Positions 1-8,630 of a DNA stretch of 19,709 nt are shown here, in pieces; position 1 is the stretch's first letter; each line of letters starts with the position of its first letter. Both the position numbers and the translations under genes were made by a program. The notes under the pieces are model-generated. The model was not told the DNA's origin. It did no database searches and saw only the letters and a list, made by a program, of their open reading frames with translations. Source of the stretch: DAOTVS01 sp034436375 (GTDB lineage Bacteria; Chloroflexota; Anaerolineae; SpSt-313); contig DAOTVS010000132.1 in NCBI GenBank assembly GCA_034436375.1, positions 1-19,709 of the forward strand, given 5' to 3'.

Positions 1-56
1 CCCCGCGGGGCAAGGCACGCACCCCAACATACCCAAAAAGAAAGCGGGGAGGAACG

Positions 57-1085
57 ATGCAAGATCAGCTCAAGGCTATGGAAACGCAAGCCCTGGCGCG
101 TTTGGAGCAGGTGGAAAGCCTGCCGGCGCTGGAGGACTGGCGCGTGGCGTATCTGGGCCGCAAGGGTGAGTTGTCGCAGATCCTGCGCGGGTTGGGTAGC
201 CTGCCGGCGGAACAGCGCCCGCTGATGGGCCAGGAGGCCAACCGTGTCAAGGCGACGCTGGAGGCGGCCTTTGAGGCGCGCCGCACTGCGCTGGAGGAGG
301 CGGCCAAGGCGGAGGCTTTTCGCGCAGAGCAGGTGGATGTGACCCTGCCCGGCCGGCCGCCCGCTCTGGGGCGCCTGCACGTGATCACGCAGACGTTGCG
401 CGAGATCTATGCCATTTTCGGCCAGATGGGCTTTGAAATCTACGAGTCGCCGGAGATCGAGACCGACGAGACGAATTTCCAGCTCCTGAACATCCCGCCG
501 CACCATCCGTCGCGCGATATGTGGAGCACGTTCTACACCGAGCAGGAGGGGGTGCTGCTGCGCACACACACCTCGCCCGGCCAGATGCGGATCATGCGCG
601 AGCGGTGCCCGGCGCCCATCCGCGCCATCGTGCCCGGGCGGGTGTACCGTTACGAGCAGGTGACGGCTCGTTCCGAGGCGATGTTCCATCAGGTGGAAGG
701 GCTGGCTGTGGGCAAGAATATCCGCATGAGCGACCTGAAGGGCGTGCTGACGGCCTTTTGCCAACAGATGTTCGGCAAGGAGCGCAAGGTGCGCTTCCGC
801 AGCCACTACTTCCCGTTCACCGAGCCAAGCATGGAGGTGGATGTGGAGTGTGTGATCTGCGGCGGGCCGGGCTGCCGCATGTGCAAATACTCCGGCTGGC
901 TGGAGATTCTGGGCTCAGGCATGGTACACCCCACGGTGCTGCAGAACGGCGGCTATGATCCGCAGGTCTACAGCGGCTTTGCCTTTGGCATGGGCCCTGA
1001 CCGCATCGCCATCCTGCGCTATGGGATCGATGATATCCGTTATTTCTACGCGAACGATCCGCGCTTCCTGGCGCAATTTGGATAA
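57..1085 (+). CDS. pheS: Phenylalanine--tRNA ligase alpha subunit
   Basis: This is the catalytic alpha subunit of the heterotetrameric phenylalanyl-tRNA synthetase, a cytoplasmic class II enzyme that charges tRNA-Phe. The 342-residue length fits the bacterial family. An N-terminal helical arm (about residues 1-90) precedes the catalytic core. The core shows HHPSRD followed by RTHTSPGQMR (motif 2 region), the Cys-rich stretch CVICGGPGCRMCK leading into GSGMVHP, and the C-terminal motif 3 FGMGPDRIAILRYGIDDIR. The ATG is chosen because GGGGAGG (46-52) lies 4 bases upstream. The stop codon is directly followed by a repeat element that separates pheS from pheT; in most bacteria the two genes are close together. 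Only 56 bases upstream are visible, beginning with the palindrome CCCCGCGGGG, so the promoter cannot be judged. Confidence 0.97.
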   Translation: MQDQLKAMETQALARLEQVESLPALEDWRVAYLGRKGELSQILRGLGSLPAEQRPLMGQEANRVKATLEAAFEARRTALEEAAKAEAFRAEQVDVTLPGRPPALGRLHVITQTLREIYAIFGQMGFEIYESPEIETDETNFQLLNIPPHHPSRDMWSTFYTEQEGVLLRTHTSPGQMRIMRERCPAPIRAIVPGRVYRYEQVTARSEAMFHQVEGLAVGKNIRMSDLKGVLTAFCQQMFGKERKVRFRSHYFPFTEPSMEVDVECVICGGPGCRMCKYSGWLEILGSGMVHPTVLQNGGYDPQVYSGFAFGMGPDRIAILRYGIDDIRYFYANDPRFLAQFG

Positions 1086-1278
1086 TAAGTAAAAAGTAAA
1101 AACTAAAAAGTAAAAAGTAAAAAGTAAAAAGTAAAAAGTAAGGACGCCATTTCGGGGCATATGTAGCTCTTCGTAGCGTTCGCGCCGGCCAGGCTTGCGT
1201 GAAGCATCAAGCATGCCGGAATGGTGGCCTTACTCATTACGGTTTACTCATTACGGTTTGCTTATTACCGTTCACGGT
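1086..1278. repeat. Heptad-armed inverted-repeat element, copy 1 (between pheS and pheT)
   Basis: The element begins at the base after the pheS stop codon. The left arm is an A-rich array of 7-mers ending in GTAAGG (to 1143). The core of about 70-80 bp starts GACGCCATTTCGGGGCAT and ends GCATGCCGGAATGGTGGC. The right arm (about 1228-1278) begins CCTTAC and contains two 14-base units, each two heptads (ACTCATTACGGTTT-like). Read on opposite strands, the two arms share the pattern TGCC..RAATGG.G.CCTTAC. The same core, including TCTTCGTAGCG, is recognisable in reverse orientation near 11020-11135 and more weakly near 8631-8766. No open reading frame of a mobile element is present, so a non-autonomous repeat is the simplest reading. 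Confidence 0.8.
1088..1136. repeat. Tandem heptamer array (AGTAAAA, seven units)
   Basis: Seven consecutive 7-base units AGTAAAA are present, one with a single change (ACTAAAA), followed by a partial unit running into GTAAGG. On the opposite strand the array translates to a periodic LLFTFYF-type peptide in an open frame, which is a composition artefact rather than a protein. The array forms the outer left arm of repeat copy 1. Confidence 0.9.
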
Positions 1279-1295
1279 AAGGAGTGATATACGCT

Positions 1296-3755
1296 ATGCG
1301 TGTACCTATAAGTTGGCTCAAGGAATACGTCGACATCGTACTCCCCATCGACGAGCTGGCCGAGCGGATGACATTGGCGGGCCTCGAGGGGGAGCATATC
1401 GAGCGGATCGGCGAGACATGGGACCGCGACAAGGTGTTCGTGGGCCAGGTGCTGCAGGTCGCGCCGCACCCCAATGCCGACCGGCTGGTGCTGGCTACGG
1501 TAGAGTATGGTGGGCCTGAGCCGATGACGGTGGTCACTGGGGCGCCGAACCTGCACGTGGGTGACCGGGGGCAGAAAGTCGCCTTTGCCGTGGCCGGGGC
1601 GCGGCTGATCGATGGCCATGCCGAAGGTCGGCAGATGATGACCCTCAAGCCGGGCAAGATCCGGGGTGTACCCTCGGCCGGTATGGTGCTCTCAGAGAAG
1701 GAGTTGGGCATCTCCGAGGCCCATGAGGGGATCATCATCCTGCCGGAGGATGCGCCAGTGGGCGTGCCGTTGGTGGATTACCTGGGCGACACCATCCTGG
1801 AGATCGAGTTGACGCCCAACCTGGCGCACGCCATGTCGATCACGGGCATTGCGCGCGAGGTGGCGGCGCTGACAGGGGCCCCCCTGCGCCTGCCCGCACC
1901 CGTGCTGGAAGCGGGCGGCCCGCCGGCGGAGGGCCAGGCGACGGTGGAAATCGCCGACCCTGACCTCTGCCCGCGCTATATTGCAGCCATCATCCGCAAT
2001 GTCAAAATCGGCCCCTCGCCGACCTGGATGCAGCGCCGGCTGACCCTGGCCGGCATGCGCCCCATCAACAATGTGGTGGATATCACCAACTATGTGATGC
2101 TGGAGATCGGCCAGCCGCTGCACGCCTTTGATATGGACCTGCTGCGGCCCAAGCAGCCGGGCAAGCCCCCCGCTATCATCGTGCGCCGGGCGCACCCGGG
2201 CGAAAAGATGACCACCCTCGATGGGGTGGAGCGTACATTGGACGATCAGATGCTCCTCATCACCGATGGCGGCGGCCCGGTGGCCATTGCCGGGGTGATG
2301 GGCGGTCTGGAGAGCGAGGTCACCGAGGCAACCCGCAACATCCTGTTGGAGGCGGCCAATTTCAACTATTTGAGCGTGCGACGCACCTCACAGCTGCTCA
2401 AGTTGGCCAGCGAGGCGGCACAGCGCTTCGGGCGCGGGCTCGACCCCGAGCTGCCGCCCCTGGGCGCCGTGCGCGCGGCCGACCTGATGCGCGAGTATGC
2501 CGGGGGCACCATCGCCGCTGGCCTGCTCGACGCGTACCCGGCGCCGCCGGAGCTGCCGGTGATCGATTTCAACCCACATGATGTGGAGCGCCTGTTGGGT
2601 GTTACCCTCTCGACGGCCCAGATTCAGGATATCCTGGAGCGCTTGAGCTTTGGCGTGGCGGCGACCGATCGCGGCACGCTGCAGGTAACCGTGCCTACGC
2701 ACCGCAACGACGTGCGCCTGCCCGCGGACCTGGTGGAAGAGGTGGGCCGCATCTACGGCTATAACAATATGCCGGCCACGCTCATGCCCGATGAATTGCC
2801 GCCGCAGGAGCGCAACCTGTCGCACGTGTTGGAGTCCAGGACGCGCGACATTCTGGTCGGCTGCGGCCTGCAGGAGATCATCAGCTACTCGCTGACCAGC
2901 ATCGGCAGTGTGGCCCGGCTCACACCGGGGGAATGCCCGCCCGAGCCAGCGCCTTGCGTGCGCATCGCCAACCCGCTCTCACAGGAGCGCAATCTCATGC
3001 GCCCCACGCTCCTGGATTCGATGCTCGATACCATCGCCAGCACCCTGCGGGTGGCCGACCGGGCCCTCCTGTTCGAAGTGGCGCGGGTGTATCTGCCGCA
3101 AGGCGATACCCTGCCGGCTGAGCCGCGCCGGGTCGCCATCGGCCTGGCCGGGCCACGCGGGATGCGTGCCTGGGGGGTCGACTCGGCGGAAGCGCTGGAC
3201 CTGTTCGACATGAAGGGCATCATCGAGGCGCTGCTCGATCACCTGGGGGTGAAGGGCGCCAGCTATGAACCGGTGCAGCGGCCCTCCTATCAGCCCGGGC
3301 GGGCGGCGCAGGTGCGCCTGGGCGAGCAGGTGCTGGGCGTGTTCGGCGAGGTACATCCTGCTGTGCGCGAGACCTTTGACCTGCCGCCAACTCGCGTGGT
3401 CGTAGCCGAGCTGGACCTGGAAGCCATTATCGCTTTGGCCTCGACCGTGCAGCAGATGGAGCCCATCTCGCGTTTCCCGGCTGTCACACAGGATCTGGCC
3501 GTGGTGGTCGATGAGGCCACGCCGGCTGTACGCGTGCTCGAGCTGATCCGCCAGGCCGGCGGGGAGCTGCTGCGCAATGCTACCCTGTTCGACGTCTACC
3601 GCGGGCCGCAGATCGCGCCGGGCAAAGTCTCGCTGGCCTATGCACTGACCTACCAGGCGCCAGACCGCACCCTGACCGACGAGGAGGTGGCGCGGCTGCA
3701 GGGGCGCATTGTGCGCACCCTGGAGCACCAGCTCCAGGCGACGCTGCGCGCCTGA
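1296..3755 (+). CDS. pheT: Phenylalanine--tRNA ligase beta subunit
   Basis: This is the beta subunit of phenylalanyl-tRNA synthetase, which carries tRNA-binding and editing domains and assembles with PheS. At 819 residues it is full length. The start MRVPISWLKEYVDI is the usual PheT N-terminus and has AAGGAG at 1279-1284. An in-frame GTG at 1284 sits too close to that site. In order one sees the EMAP-II-like tRNA-binding region (about 40-150, with PHPNADRLVLATV), the B3/B4 editing region (about 205-390, with NNVVDITNYVMLEIGQPLHAFD), the B5 region (about 410-480), the catalytic-like core, and the ferredoxin-fold anticodon-binding domain at the C-terminus (from about 725, SRFPAVTQDLAVVVDE). Its Shine-Dalgarno site directly adjoins the right arm of repeat copy 1. 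An imperfect hairpin follows the stop codon. Confidence 0.97.
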   Translation: MRVPISWLKEYVDIVLPIDELAERMTLAGLEGEHIERIGETWDRDKVFVGQVLQVAPHPNADRLVLATVEYGGPEPMTVVTGAPNLHVGDRGQKVAFAVAGARLIDGHAEGRQMMTLKPGKIRGVPSAGMVLSEKELGISEAHEGIIILPEDAPVGVPLVDYLGDTILEIELTPNLAHAMSITGIAREVAALTGAPLRLPAPVLEAGGPPAEGQATVEIADPDLCPRYIAAIIRNVKIGPSPTWMQRRLTLAGMRPINNVVDITNYVMLEIGQPLHAFDMDLLRPKQPGKPPAIIVRRAHPGEKMTTLDGVERTLDDQMLLITDGGGPVAIAGVMGGLESEVTEATRNILLEAANFNYLSVRRTSQLLKLASEAAQRFGRGLDPELPPLGAVRAADLMREYAGGTIAAGLLDAYPAPPELPVIDFNPHDVERLLGVTLSTAQIQDILERLSFGVAATDRGTLQVTVPTHRNDVRLPADLVEEVGRIYGYNNMPATLMPDELPPQERNLSHVLESRTRDILVGCGLQEIISYSLTSIGSVARLTPGECPPEPAPCVRIANPLSQERNLMRPTLLDSMLDTIASTLRVADRALLFEVARVYLPQGDTLPAEPRRVAIGLAGPRGMRAWGVDSAEALDLFDMKGIIEALLDHLGVKGASYEPVQRPSYQPGRAAQVRLGEQVLGVFGEVHPAVRETFDLPPTRVVVAELDLEAIIALASTVQQMEPISRFPAVTQDLAVVVDEATPAVRVLELIRQAGGELLRNATLFDVYRGPQIAPGKVSLAYALTYQAPDRTLTDEEVARLQGRIVRTLEHQLQATLRA

Positions 3756-3763
3756 GGCCTGAT

Positions 3764-3826
3764 CGTGGCCGTCGTTGGCCTGGAACCCCGCATCTGAGTG
3801 GGACCCCAGACCAGCGACGGCCATCG
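3764..3826 (+). terminator. Imperfect hairpin after pheT
   Basis: A stem of about 20 bp forms between CGTGGCCGTCGTTGGCCTGG (3764-3783) and its near-complement ending GCGACGGCCATCG (3806-3826), with a 22-base loop. It begins 9 bases after the pheT stop codon and no T-run follows. A role in ending or stabilising the pheT transcript is inferred from position. Confidence 0.5.
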
Positions 3827-3899
3827 CTGCTCCCTCTCGTGCTGCATTTGGCCCCTCACTACCCCACCTCTGCCCGTGCTCATTCGGCCAATACTGAAT

Positions 3900-3928
3900 T
3901 TGTTCCCATTGCGCTTTTGCTCTATAAT
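3900..3928 (+). promoter_or_regulatory. Promoter for the lipoprotein gene
   Basis: TTGTTC at 3900-3905 and a perfect TATAAT at 3923-3928 are separated by 17 bases. Transcription would start near 3935, which rules out the longer GTG/ATG starts further upstream in the same frame and supports a start at 3989. Confidence 0.65.
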
Positions 3929-3988
3929 CCCACCATGAGTCTTGCCATCGAACGCTGGGGCTCACAAGCACCTGGAGAGATGACGATC

Positions 3989-5032
3989 ATGCACAAACGG
4001 GGCGGCACCATCATCCACCTGGCGCTCATCGGGCTGGTTGCAGCGAGCTTGATCCTGGCAGGTTGTGGCCGCAAAGCTACTCCCCGGGCCACGCCCACGC
4101 CCCAGGAAAAAGCCACTGTTGCCCAGGCTGAGAGCGCAACGGCAAGCGGGAATGGGAGCACATCCGAGACGGAGAAATTGCTCGATAATCTGATCCAACT
4201 GGCACCGGTGCACTTTACGTCATCCTTCACCTATACCAGGGGCGGTAACATCACCAGCAAGGCCGATCTGGAGGGCGATCTAGACGCCAGGGGCAGTGAG
4301 CATCTCTATATTGATGATCAGAACGGCCAGAAGATGGAGCTCTACCTGGTCGGCGGTACGCTATACCTCAAGTCTGAAAGCGACGAAGGCTTTGTCGCGC
4401 TCAGCAACATGCCCCAGGATAGCGCCTTCTCCTTCCTGTCTATCTATGGCGGCGCCTACCTGCTGGGCTTTAACCAGATCAAGGATGCCAGAGAGGTCGG
4501 CAGCGAAACGGTGAATGGCTATGATGCCGTCAAGTATGCCATCCAGCAGGATAACAGCTCTCTCAGTTTGAGCGGTCTGATCACCACCACGAAAGATATC
4601 AAGTGGGACTATCAGGGCTTTATATGGGTAGAGCCCAAGACCAGGGCCATGGTCCGCGCCGTAGTGCAATGGACGACCGATGCAGAGGGTGTGAAGGAGA
4701 GCTACGAATCCGAGTTCAACGCCACCAAAGGCACCGAGAGCATGATCGATGCGCCCACGAACGTTATCGACCTCTCCGATACCCCGGCTGGCGAAACGCC
4801 CACAGCTAACATGAGCAGCGGCGGGGCCACGCCCACGCCGGTGATCAAGAACATTCCGACTCAGGCGTCCATTGGGCAAACACCGGCCGAGACCCTGGCG
4901 CCTGAGCCGACCCAAGCGCCCCCACCAACGGGGGCCCACCCCTTTGAGCCGACGCCAACACCCCCACCGGCAGGGGCCTACCCCTTTGGGCCGACCCCAG
5001 CGCCCCCACCGACAGGGGCCTACCCTTATTAA
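3989..5032 (+). CDS. Secreted lipoprotein, LolA/LppX-like fold suspected, Pro-rich C-terminal repeats
   Basis: A 347-residue exported lipoprotein of unknown function. The N-terminus has a basic start (MHKRGG), a hydrophobic stretch, and a lipobox LILAGC with the lipidated cysteine at about residue 26. A Thr/Pro-rich linker follows. The central part (about 60-260) alternates short strands with phrases such as LEGDLDARGSEHLYI and VNGYDAVKYAI. That pattern resembles the LolA/LppX/LprG type of lipid- or protein-binding half-barrel, but this is a fold impression, not a recognised motif. The C-terminus is three Pro-rich tandem units. ATG 3989 is preferred over ATG 3980 because GGAGAG at 3974-3979 is then 9 bases away. 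The gene has its own promoter and converges on transketolase across a perfect hairpin. Confidence 0.75.
   Translation: MHKRGGTIIHLALIGLVAASLILAGCGRKATPRATPTPQEKATVAQAESATASGNGSTSETEKLLDNLIQLAPVHFTSSFTYTRGGNITSKADLEGDLDARGSEHLYIDDQNGQKMELYLVGGTLYLKSESDEGFVALSNMPQDSAFSFLSIYGGAYLLGFNQIKDAREVGSETVNGYDAVKYAIQQDNSSLSLSGLITTTKDIKWDYQGFIWVEPKTRAMVRAVVQWTTDAEGVKESYESEFNATKGTESMIDAPTNVIDLSDTPAGETPTANMSSGGATPTPVIKNIPTQASIGQTPAETLAPEPTQAPPPTGAHPFEPTPTPPPAGAYPFGPTPAPPPTGAYPY
4907..5029 (+). repeat. Three 42-bp tandem repeats encoding a 14-residue Pro-rich unit
   Basis: The 3' end of the lipoprotein gene consists of units at 4907-4948, 4949-4990 and 4991-5029. They encode PTQAPPPTGAHPFE, PTPTPPPAGAYPFG and PTPAPPPTGAYPY, the last being one residue short before the stop codon. 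DNA identity between units is high, indicating recent expansion. Confidence 0.9.
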
Positions 5033-5061
5033 TCAGCTCCCGCCAGTGCTCGCTGCAGGGA

Positions 5062-5136
5062 AGCACAGCCCATCGGAATCGCTCTGCAGACGCCTGAAGC
5101 ATCTGCAGAGCGATTCCGATGGCATATTTCTGTGCT
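5062..5136. terminator. Bidirectional hairpin between convergent lipoprotein and transketolase genes
   Basis: A perfect 21-bp stem joins 5070-5090 to 5102-5122 with an 11-base loop. A second outer 7-bp match, AGCACAG (5062-5068) with CTGTGCT (5130-5136), encloses it. It begins about 30 bases after the lipoprotein stop codon and its distal side touches the transketolase stop codon. The position between two convergent genes fits a shared terminator, although neither side has a long T-run. Confidence 0.7.
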
Positions 5137-7192
5137 ACCTGGCTTTGGAGAGCAAACTCTGCATCACGCTGACCTTCTCGGGCAGGCTCTGCAGCAGGCT
5201 TTCGGCTTGCGCCACCACATTGTCCACGGTAAAGCCGTATTTCTCCGCCAGCACCTTGTAGGGGGCGGAAGCGCCAAAGCGGTTGCGGATGCCCAGCACT
5301 GCCCCAAAGGGGCCCACATAGCGGTCCCAGCCCATGGGCGAACCTGCCTCGATAGAAAGGCGTACCAGGACGTCGGAGGGGAGGACTTTCTCCTGGTACT
5401 CTTCCGGCTGGGCCTCAAAGAGTTCCCAGCTCGGCATGCTGACCACTCGGGCCTGAATGCCGCGTGTGGCGAGCGTATTCCTGGCCTCCAGCGCCAGAGA
5501 GACCTCGGAGCCTGTGCCGATGAGGATGAGATCGGGCTTGCCCTTTGTGTCGGCCAGGATATAGGCGCCCTGATAGAGCCCTTCCGCGGGGGCAACCTGG
5601 GTGCGGTCAAAGACGGGCAGATTTTGCCGGCTCAGGATCAGGGCCGTGGGGCCGCGACGCTCCATGGCCACCTCCCAGGCCACACGCGTCTCATTGGCAT
5701 CGGCTGGGCGGATGGTCACCAGGTGTGGAATGGCCCGCAGTGCAGCCAGATGCTCGATGGGCTCGTGCGTGGGCCCGTCCTCACCGACGAAGATGCTGTC
5801 GTGGGTAAAGATCCATACCGAGGGAATCTCCATCAGCGCCGAGAGACGGACCGACGGGCGCATGTAATCCGAAAAGACGAAAAAGGTGGCGCCAAAGGGA
5901 TGCACACCGCCATGGACGGCCATACCGTTGACGGCAGCGCCCATGCCGTGCTCGCGCACACCAAAGTGCAAGTTACGCCCACCCGGGCTGTCTTTCTCCT
6001 GGTCGCCCTGGCCCTTCAGATAAGTCTTGGTGGAGGGCGCCAGGTCGGCCGAACCGCCGATAAAAGTGGGGATGGCCGCGGCAATCGCGTTCATCACCTC
6101 GCCCGAGGCGCTGCGTGTGGCCATGGCCTTGGCAGGGCTGAACTGGGGAAGCTTATCCTTCCAGCCTGCCGGTAGCTTGCCCGCCATGACCGCCTCGAAC
6201 TGTTGCGCAAGGTCCGGATACTCCTGCCGGTAGCGCTCAAAGAGAGCGTGCCAGTCGGCCTCCAGGTGGCGCCAATATTCCAGTTGCTCGGAGAAATAGC
6301 CGCGCACCTCATCGGGCACGTAAAAGGTGGGCTCCTGTGGCCAGCCCAGGTTTTGCTTGGTCGCCCTGACCTCTTCCACGCCCAGGGGCTCGCCGTGCGC
6401 CGCGGCGGTGCCGGCCTTGCCGGGGCTGCCGCAGGCAATGGTCGTGCGGATATCGATCAACGAGGGACGGTCTTTCACCGTCTGTGCTACACGGATGGCC
6501 TCTTCGATGGCGGGCAGGTCCAGGCCGTCGACCTTTTGCACATGCCAGCCATAAGCCTCAAAGCGCGCTGCCACATTCTCGGTAAAAGCCAGATCGGTGC
6601 AGCCCTCGATGGAGATGCGGTTATCATCGTAGAGATAGATCAGCTTGCCCAGGCCCAGGTGACCGGCCAGAGAGGCGGCCTCGGAGCTGATACCCTCCAT
6701 CATATCGCCGTCTCCAACAATGGCGTAGGTGTAATGATTGACAACCTCATAACCCGGGCGATTAAACATGGAGGCCAGGAATCGCTCGGCGATGGCCATG
6801 CCCACGCCATTGCCAAAGCCCTGGCCAAGGGGGCCGGTTGTTGTTTCTACCCCCTGGGTCAAGCCGTACTCCGGGTGGCCGGGCGTGAGGCTGCCCCACT
6901 GCCGGAAGCGCTTGAGCTCATCCAGTGACAGCTCATAGCCGCTGAGGTGCAGCAGAGCATAGAGAAGCATAGAGCCGTGGCCGGCGGAAAGGATAAAGCG
7001 GTCGCGGTCGACCCATTGGGGGTTGGCCGGGTTGATGCGCATGAAACGGGTCCAGAGCACATAGGCGGGGGCAGCCATCCCCATCGGCATGCCAGGGTGC
7101 CCTGATTCGGCGGCCTGGACGGCATCGACAGCCAACATGCGGATCGTGTTAATGGCGAGTTGGTCGAGATCGGTATAGCGAGCGGTCGGCAT
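5135..7192 (-). CDS. tkt: Transketolase
   Basis: A thiamine-diphosphate enzyme of the non-oxidative pentose phosphate or Calvin pathway that moves two-carbon ketol units between sugar phosphates. The 685 residues are full length. Visible motifs are SGHPGMPMG (30-38), GHGSM (71-75), the ThDP/metal signature GDGDMMEG (160-167) continuing to DDNRIS (189-194), and the pyrimidine-domain segment GVREHGMGAA with the catalytic Glu at about 414. Substrate-site residues follow in THDSIFVGEDGPTHEPIEHL (from about 463). The ATG at 7190-7192 is chosen because GGAGGG stands 6 bases upstream and homology begins there. The longer frame up to 7306 would run through the promoter. The neighbouring glycolytic genes suggest a central-carbon neighbourhood, but spacing argues for separate transcription. 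Confidence 0.97.
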   Translation of the reverse strand: MPTARYTDLDQLAINTIRMLAVDAVQAAESGHPGMPMGMAAPAYVLWTRFMRINPANPQWVDRDRFILSAGHGSMLLYALLHLSGYELSLDELKRFRQWGSLTPGHPEYGLTQGVETTTGPLGQGFGNGVGMAIAERFLASMFNRPGYEVVNHYTYAIVGDGDMMEGISSEAASLAGHLGLGKLIYLYDDNRISIEGCTDLAFTENVAARFEAYGWHVQKVDGLDLPAIEEAIRVAQTVKDRPSLIDIRTTIACGSPGKAGTAAAHGEPLGVEEVRATKQNLGWPQEPTFYVPDEVRGYFSEQLEYWRHLEADWHALFERYRQEYPDLAQQFEAVMAGKLPAGWKDKLPQFSPAKAMATRSASGEVMNAIAAAIPTFIGGSADLAPSTKTYLKGQGDQEKDSPGGRNLHFGVREHGMGAAVNGMAVHGGVHPFGATFFVFSDYMRPSVRLSALMEIPSVWIFTHDSIFVGEDGPTHEPIEHLAALRAIPHLVTIRPADANETRVAWEVAMERRGPTALILSRQNLPVFDRTQVAPAEGLYQGAYILADTKGKPDLILIGTGSEVSLALEARNTLATRGIQARVVSMPSWELFEAQPEEYQEKVLPSDVLVRLSIEAGSPMGWDRYVGPFGAVLGIRNRFGASAPYKVLAEKYGFTVDNVVAQAESLLQSLPEKVSVMQSLLSKAR

Positions 7193-7255
7193 CACAACCC
7201 TCCAGAGTGGACTAGTATGCAAGGGGGCCGCTGTCACCCCCTCCACATGGGCGAC

Positions 7256-7264
7256 ATTATACCA
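7256..7264 (-). promoter_or_regulatory. Extended -10 promoter of transketolase
   Basis: Read on the minus strand the sequence is TGGTATAAT, an extended -10 element with a perfect TATAAT, about 64 bases upstream of the chosen start codon. No good -35 is visible at the expected distance, as is common for extended -10 promoters. Confidence 0.5.
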
Positions 7265-7429
7265 TGCACCTGCAACGTTGGGTAGCCGGGTGCGAACAAG
7301 GATCACGCCGGGCTGCTGCAGACCAGGCCAGAAAAAAGGAGGCTGCCGGTTCGTGGCGAAGCAGATCGCCCGGCGTTTACCCTGGCCAAGTATAGAAACC
7401 CGGCGTGGCCCTTGTTGGGGTCAATCAGT

Positions 7430-8473
7430 TCAAGAGCCGGGTGTTGCTGTCGGCCCGGTGGGCTCAGCGGGCGGCGTCGGCGTCGGGGGCGGCGTGTAGA
7501 ACCTCTCAATCTGGGCCTTGGCGCGCTCAGCGTTCAGCCAGTCGGCGAACTGCTGCTGGTGATACTGGCTGGCCATTGGCTCCTGGAGCGGGCGCTCGCC
7601 GCGCTCATCGACACGGATGATATGGTAGCCATAGTCGGTCTTGACGATATCGCTCGTCTGACCGGCCTGGAGTGCAAAGGCAGCATTGTCGAACTCGGGC
7701 ACCATCTGCCCGCGCGGGAACCAGCCCAGGTCGCCGCCATTGTCCTTGTTGCTGGTGTCGATCGAATAGGTCTTGGCCAGCTCGGCGAAATCTGCGCCGG
7801 CATCGAGCTTGGCCTTGACTTCCTTGGCCGTGGCTTCGTCGCTCAGCAGGATGTGACGGGCATGGATCTGCTCGACCGTGTCAGGGCCACCATGGGCCGC
7901 CAGCATGAGATCATAGAGGGTCTGCTCACGCATCAGGGCATCGAAGGCATCTGGCGTCAGATTGTAGGCCTGGAGAAAGGCATCGAAATCCTTGAATTGA
8001 CCACCGGCCAGCACCTGCTGCTTGGTATCCTCCGTGGTCTTTTGCACCTCGGCGTCGGTGACCTTGATCCCTTCCTTATCGGCCAGCTGGCGCAACAGCT
8101 CGGTGCTGATCATCTCATCGAGCACCGGGTCCAACACCTGCGGCAGGCGATCGATATTGGCCTTGTCGTTCCAGTCGACCTGGTACTGGGCGGTGACCAT
8201 TTCCAGTTGACGGGTGACCTCAGCCTTCCAGGCGGCCGTCTTGATGTCGACACCGTTCACGCGCGCTATGACATCGGTCTGTGGCCACTGGATGGCGGCC
8301 AGGGCGATGTCAACGCCGCCAGCCGGCGCCGTTGCCGTAGCGGCGCGGGCCTGGGCTGTAGGAGTGGCCTGCACAGTTGGGGCAGGATTGGCGGTGGCCT
8401 TTTGACAGGCGCTCAGCGTACCCACCGCGAGAAGGGTGGCAAGGAGGAGCGCAATGCCTTTGCGTGGAGACAT
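7430..8473 (-). CDS. Parvulin-type peptidyl-prolyl isomerase lipoprotein (PrsA/SurA-like foldase)
   Basis: A predicted membrane-anchored foldase that would assist folding of exported proteins outside the cytoplasmic membrane. Its 347 residues show a signal peptide ending in the lipobox LSAC (Cys23), an Ala/Thr/Pro-rich linker (24-55), and a SurA-N-like helical region (about 65-200, starting VIARVNGVDI). The parvulin domain (about 203-292) contains ARHILLSDEATAKEV, DNGGDLGWFPRGQMVPEFD and YGYHIIRVDER, the usual conserved blocks. A Pro-rich tail ends the protein. The start at 8473 is supported by GAGAGGA about 8 bases upstream and by the signal peptide. Whether it acts on specific clients cannot be told from the sequence. 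Confidence 0.92.
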   Translation of the reverse strand: MSPRKGIALLLATLLAVGTLSACQKATANPAPTVQATPTAQARAATATAPAGGVDIALAAIQWPQTDVIARVNGVDIKTAAWKAEVTRQLEMVTAQYQVDWNDKANIDRLPQVLDPVLDEMISTELLRQLADKEGIKVTDAEVQKTTEDTKQQVLAGGQFKDFDAFLQAYNLTPDAFDALMREQTLYDLMLAAHGGPDTVEQIHARHILLSDEATAKEVKAKLDAGADFAELAKTYSIDTSNKDNGGDLGWFPRGQMVPEFDNAAFALQAGQTSDIVKTDYGYHIIRVDERGERPLQEPMASQYHQQQFADWLNAERAKAQIERFYTPPPTPTPPAEPTGPTATPGS

Positions 8474-8630
8474 CTTGTTTTCCTCTCCGATCTAGTTTGC
8501 TTTGTTATATCCACGACGGCTTGCAGCGCGCCTGCCGGGTCTGAACGCCAAGGAAAAGGCCGCGAGGATAAGGTACACAGCGCCTGCATTATGCCACAGT
8601 TCATGGAAAGAGGCGAACGGGGAACGCGGG

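Noticed and set aside
915..1214. Minus-strand frame with LLFTFYF repeats that looks like a membrane peptide
   Set aside because: The periodic hydrophobic peptide is simply the translation of the AGTAAAA heptamer array.
1086..1278. CRISPR array
   Set aside because: The direct units are 7 or 14 bases without spacers of constant length, and the arms are inverted around a core; no cas gene is near.
2979..3971. 330-residue minus-strand frame opposite pheT
   Set aside because: It lies antisense to the conserved 3' half of pheT and crosses the promoter of the next gene.
5132..6175. 347-residue + strand open frame opposite transketolase
   Set aside because: Transketolase on the other strand has full-length conserved motifs; this frame has none and is an antisense shadow.
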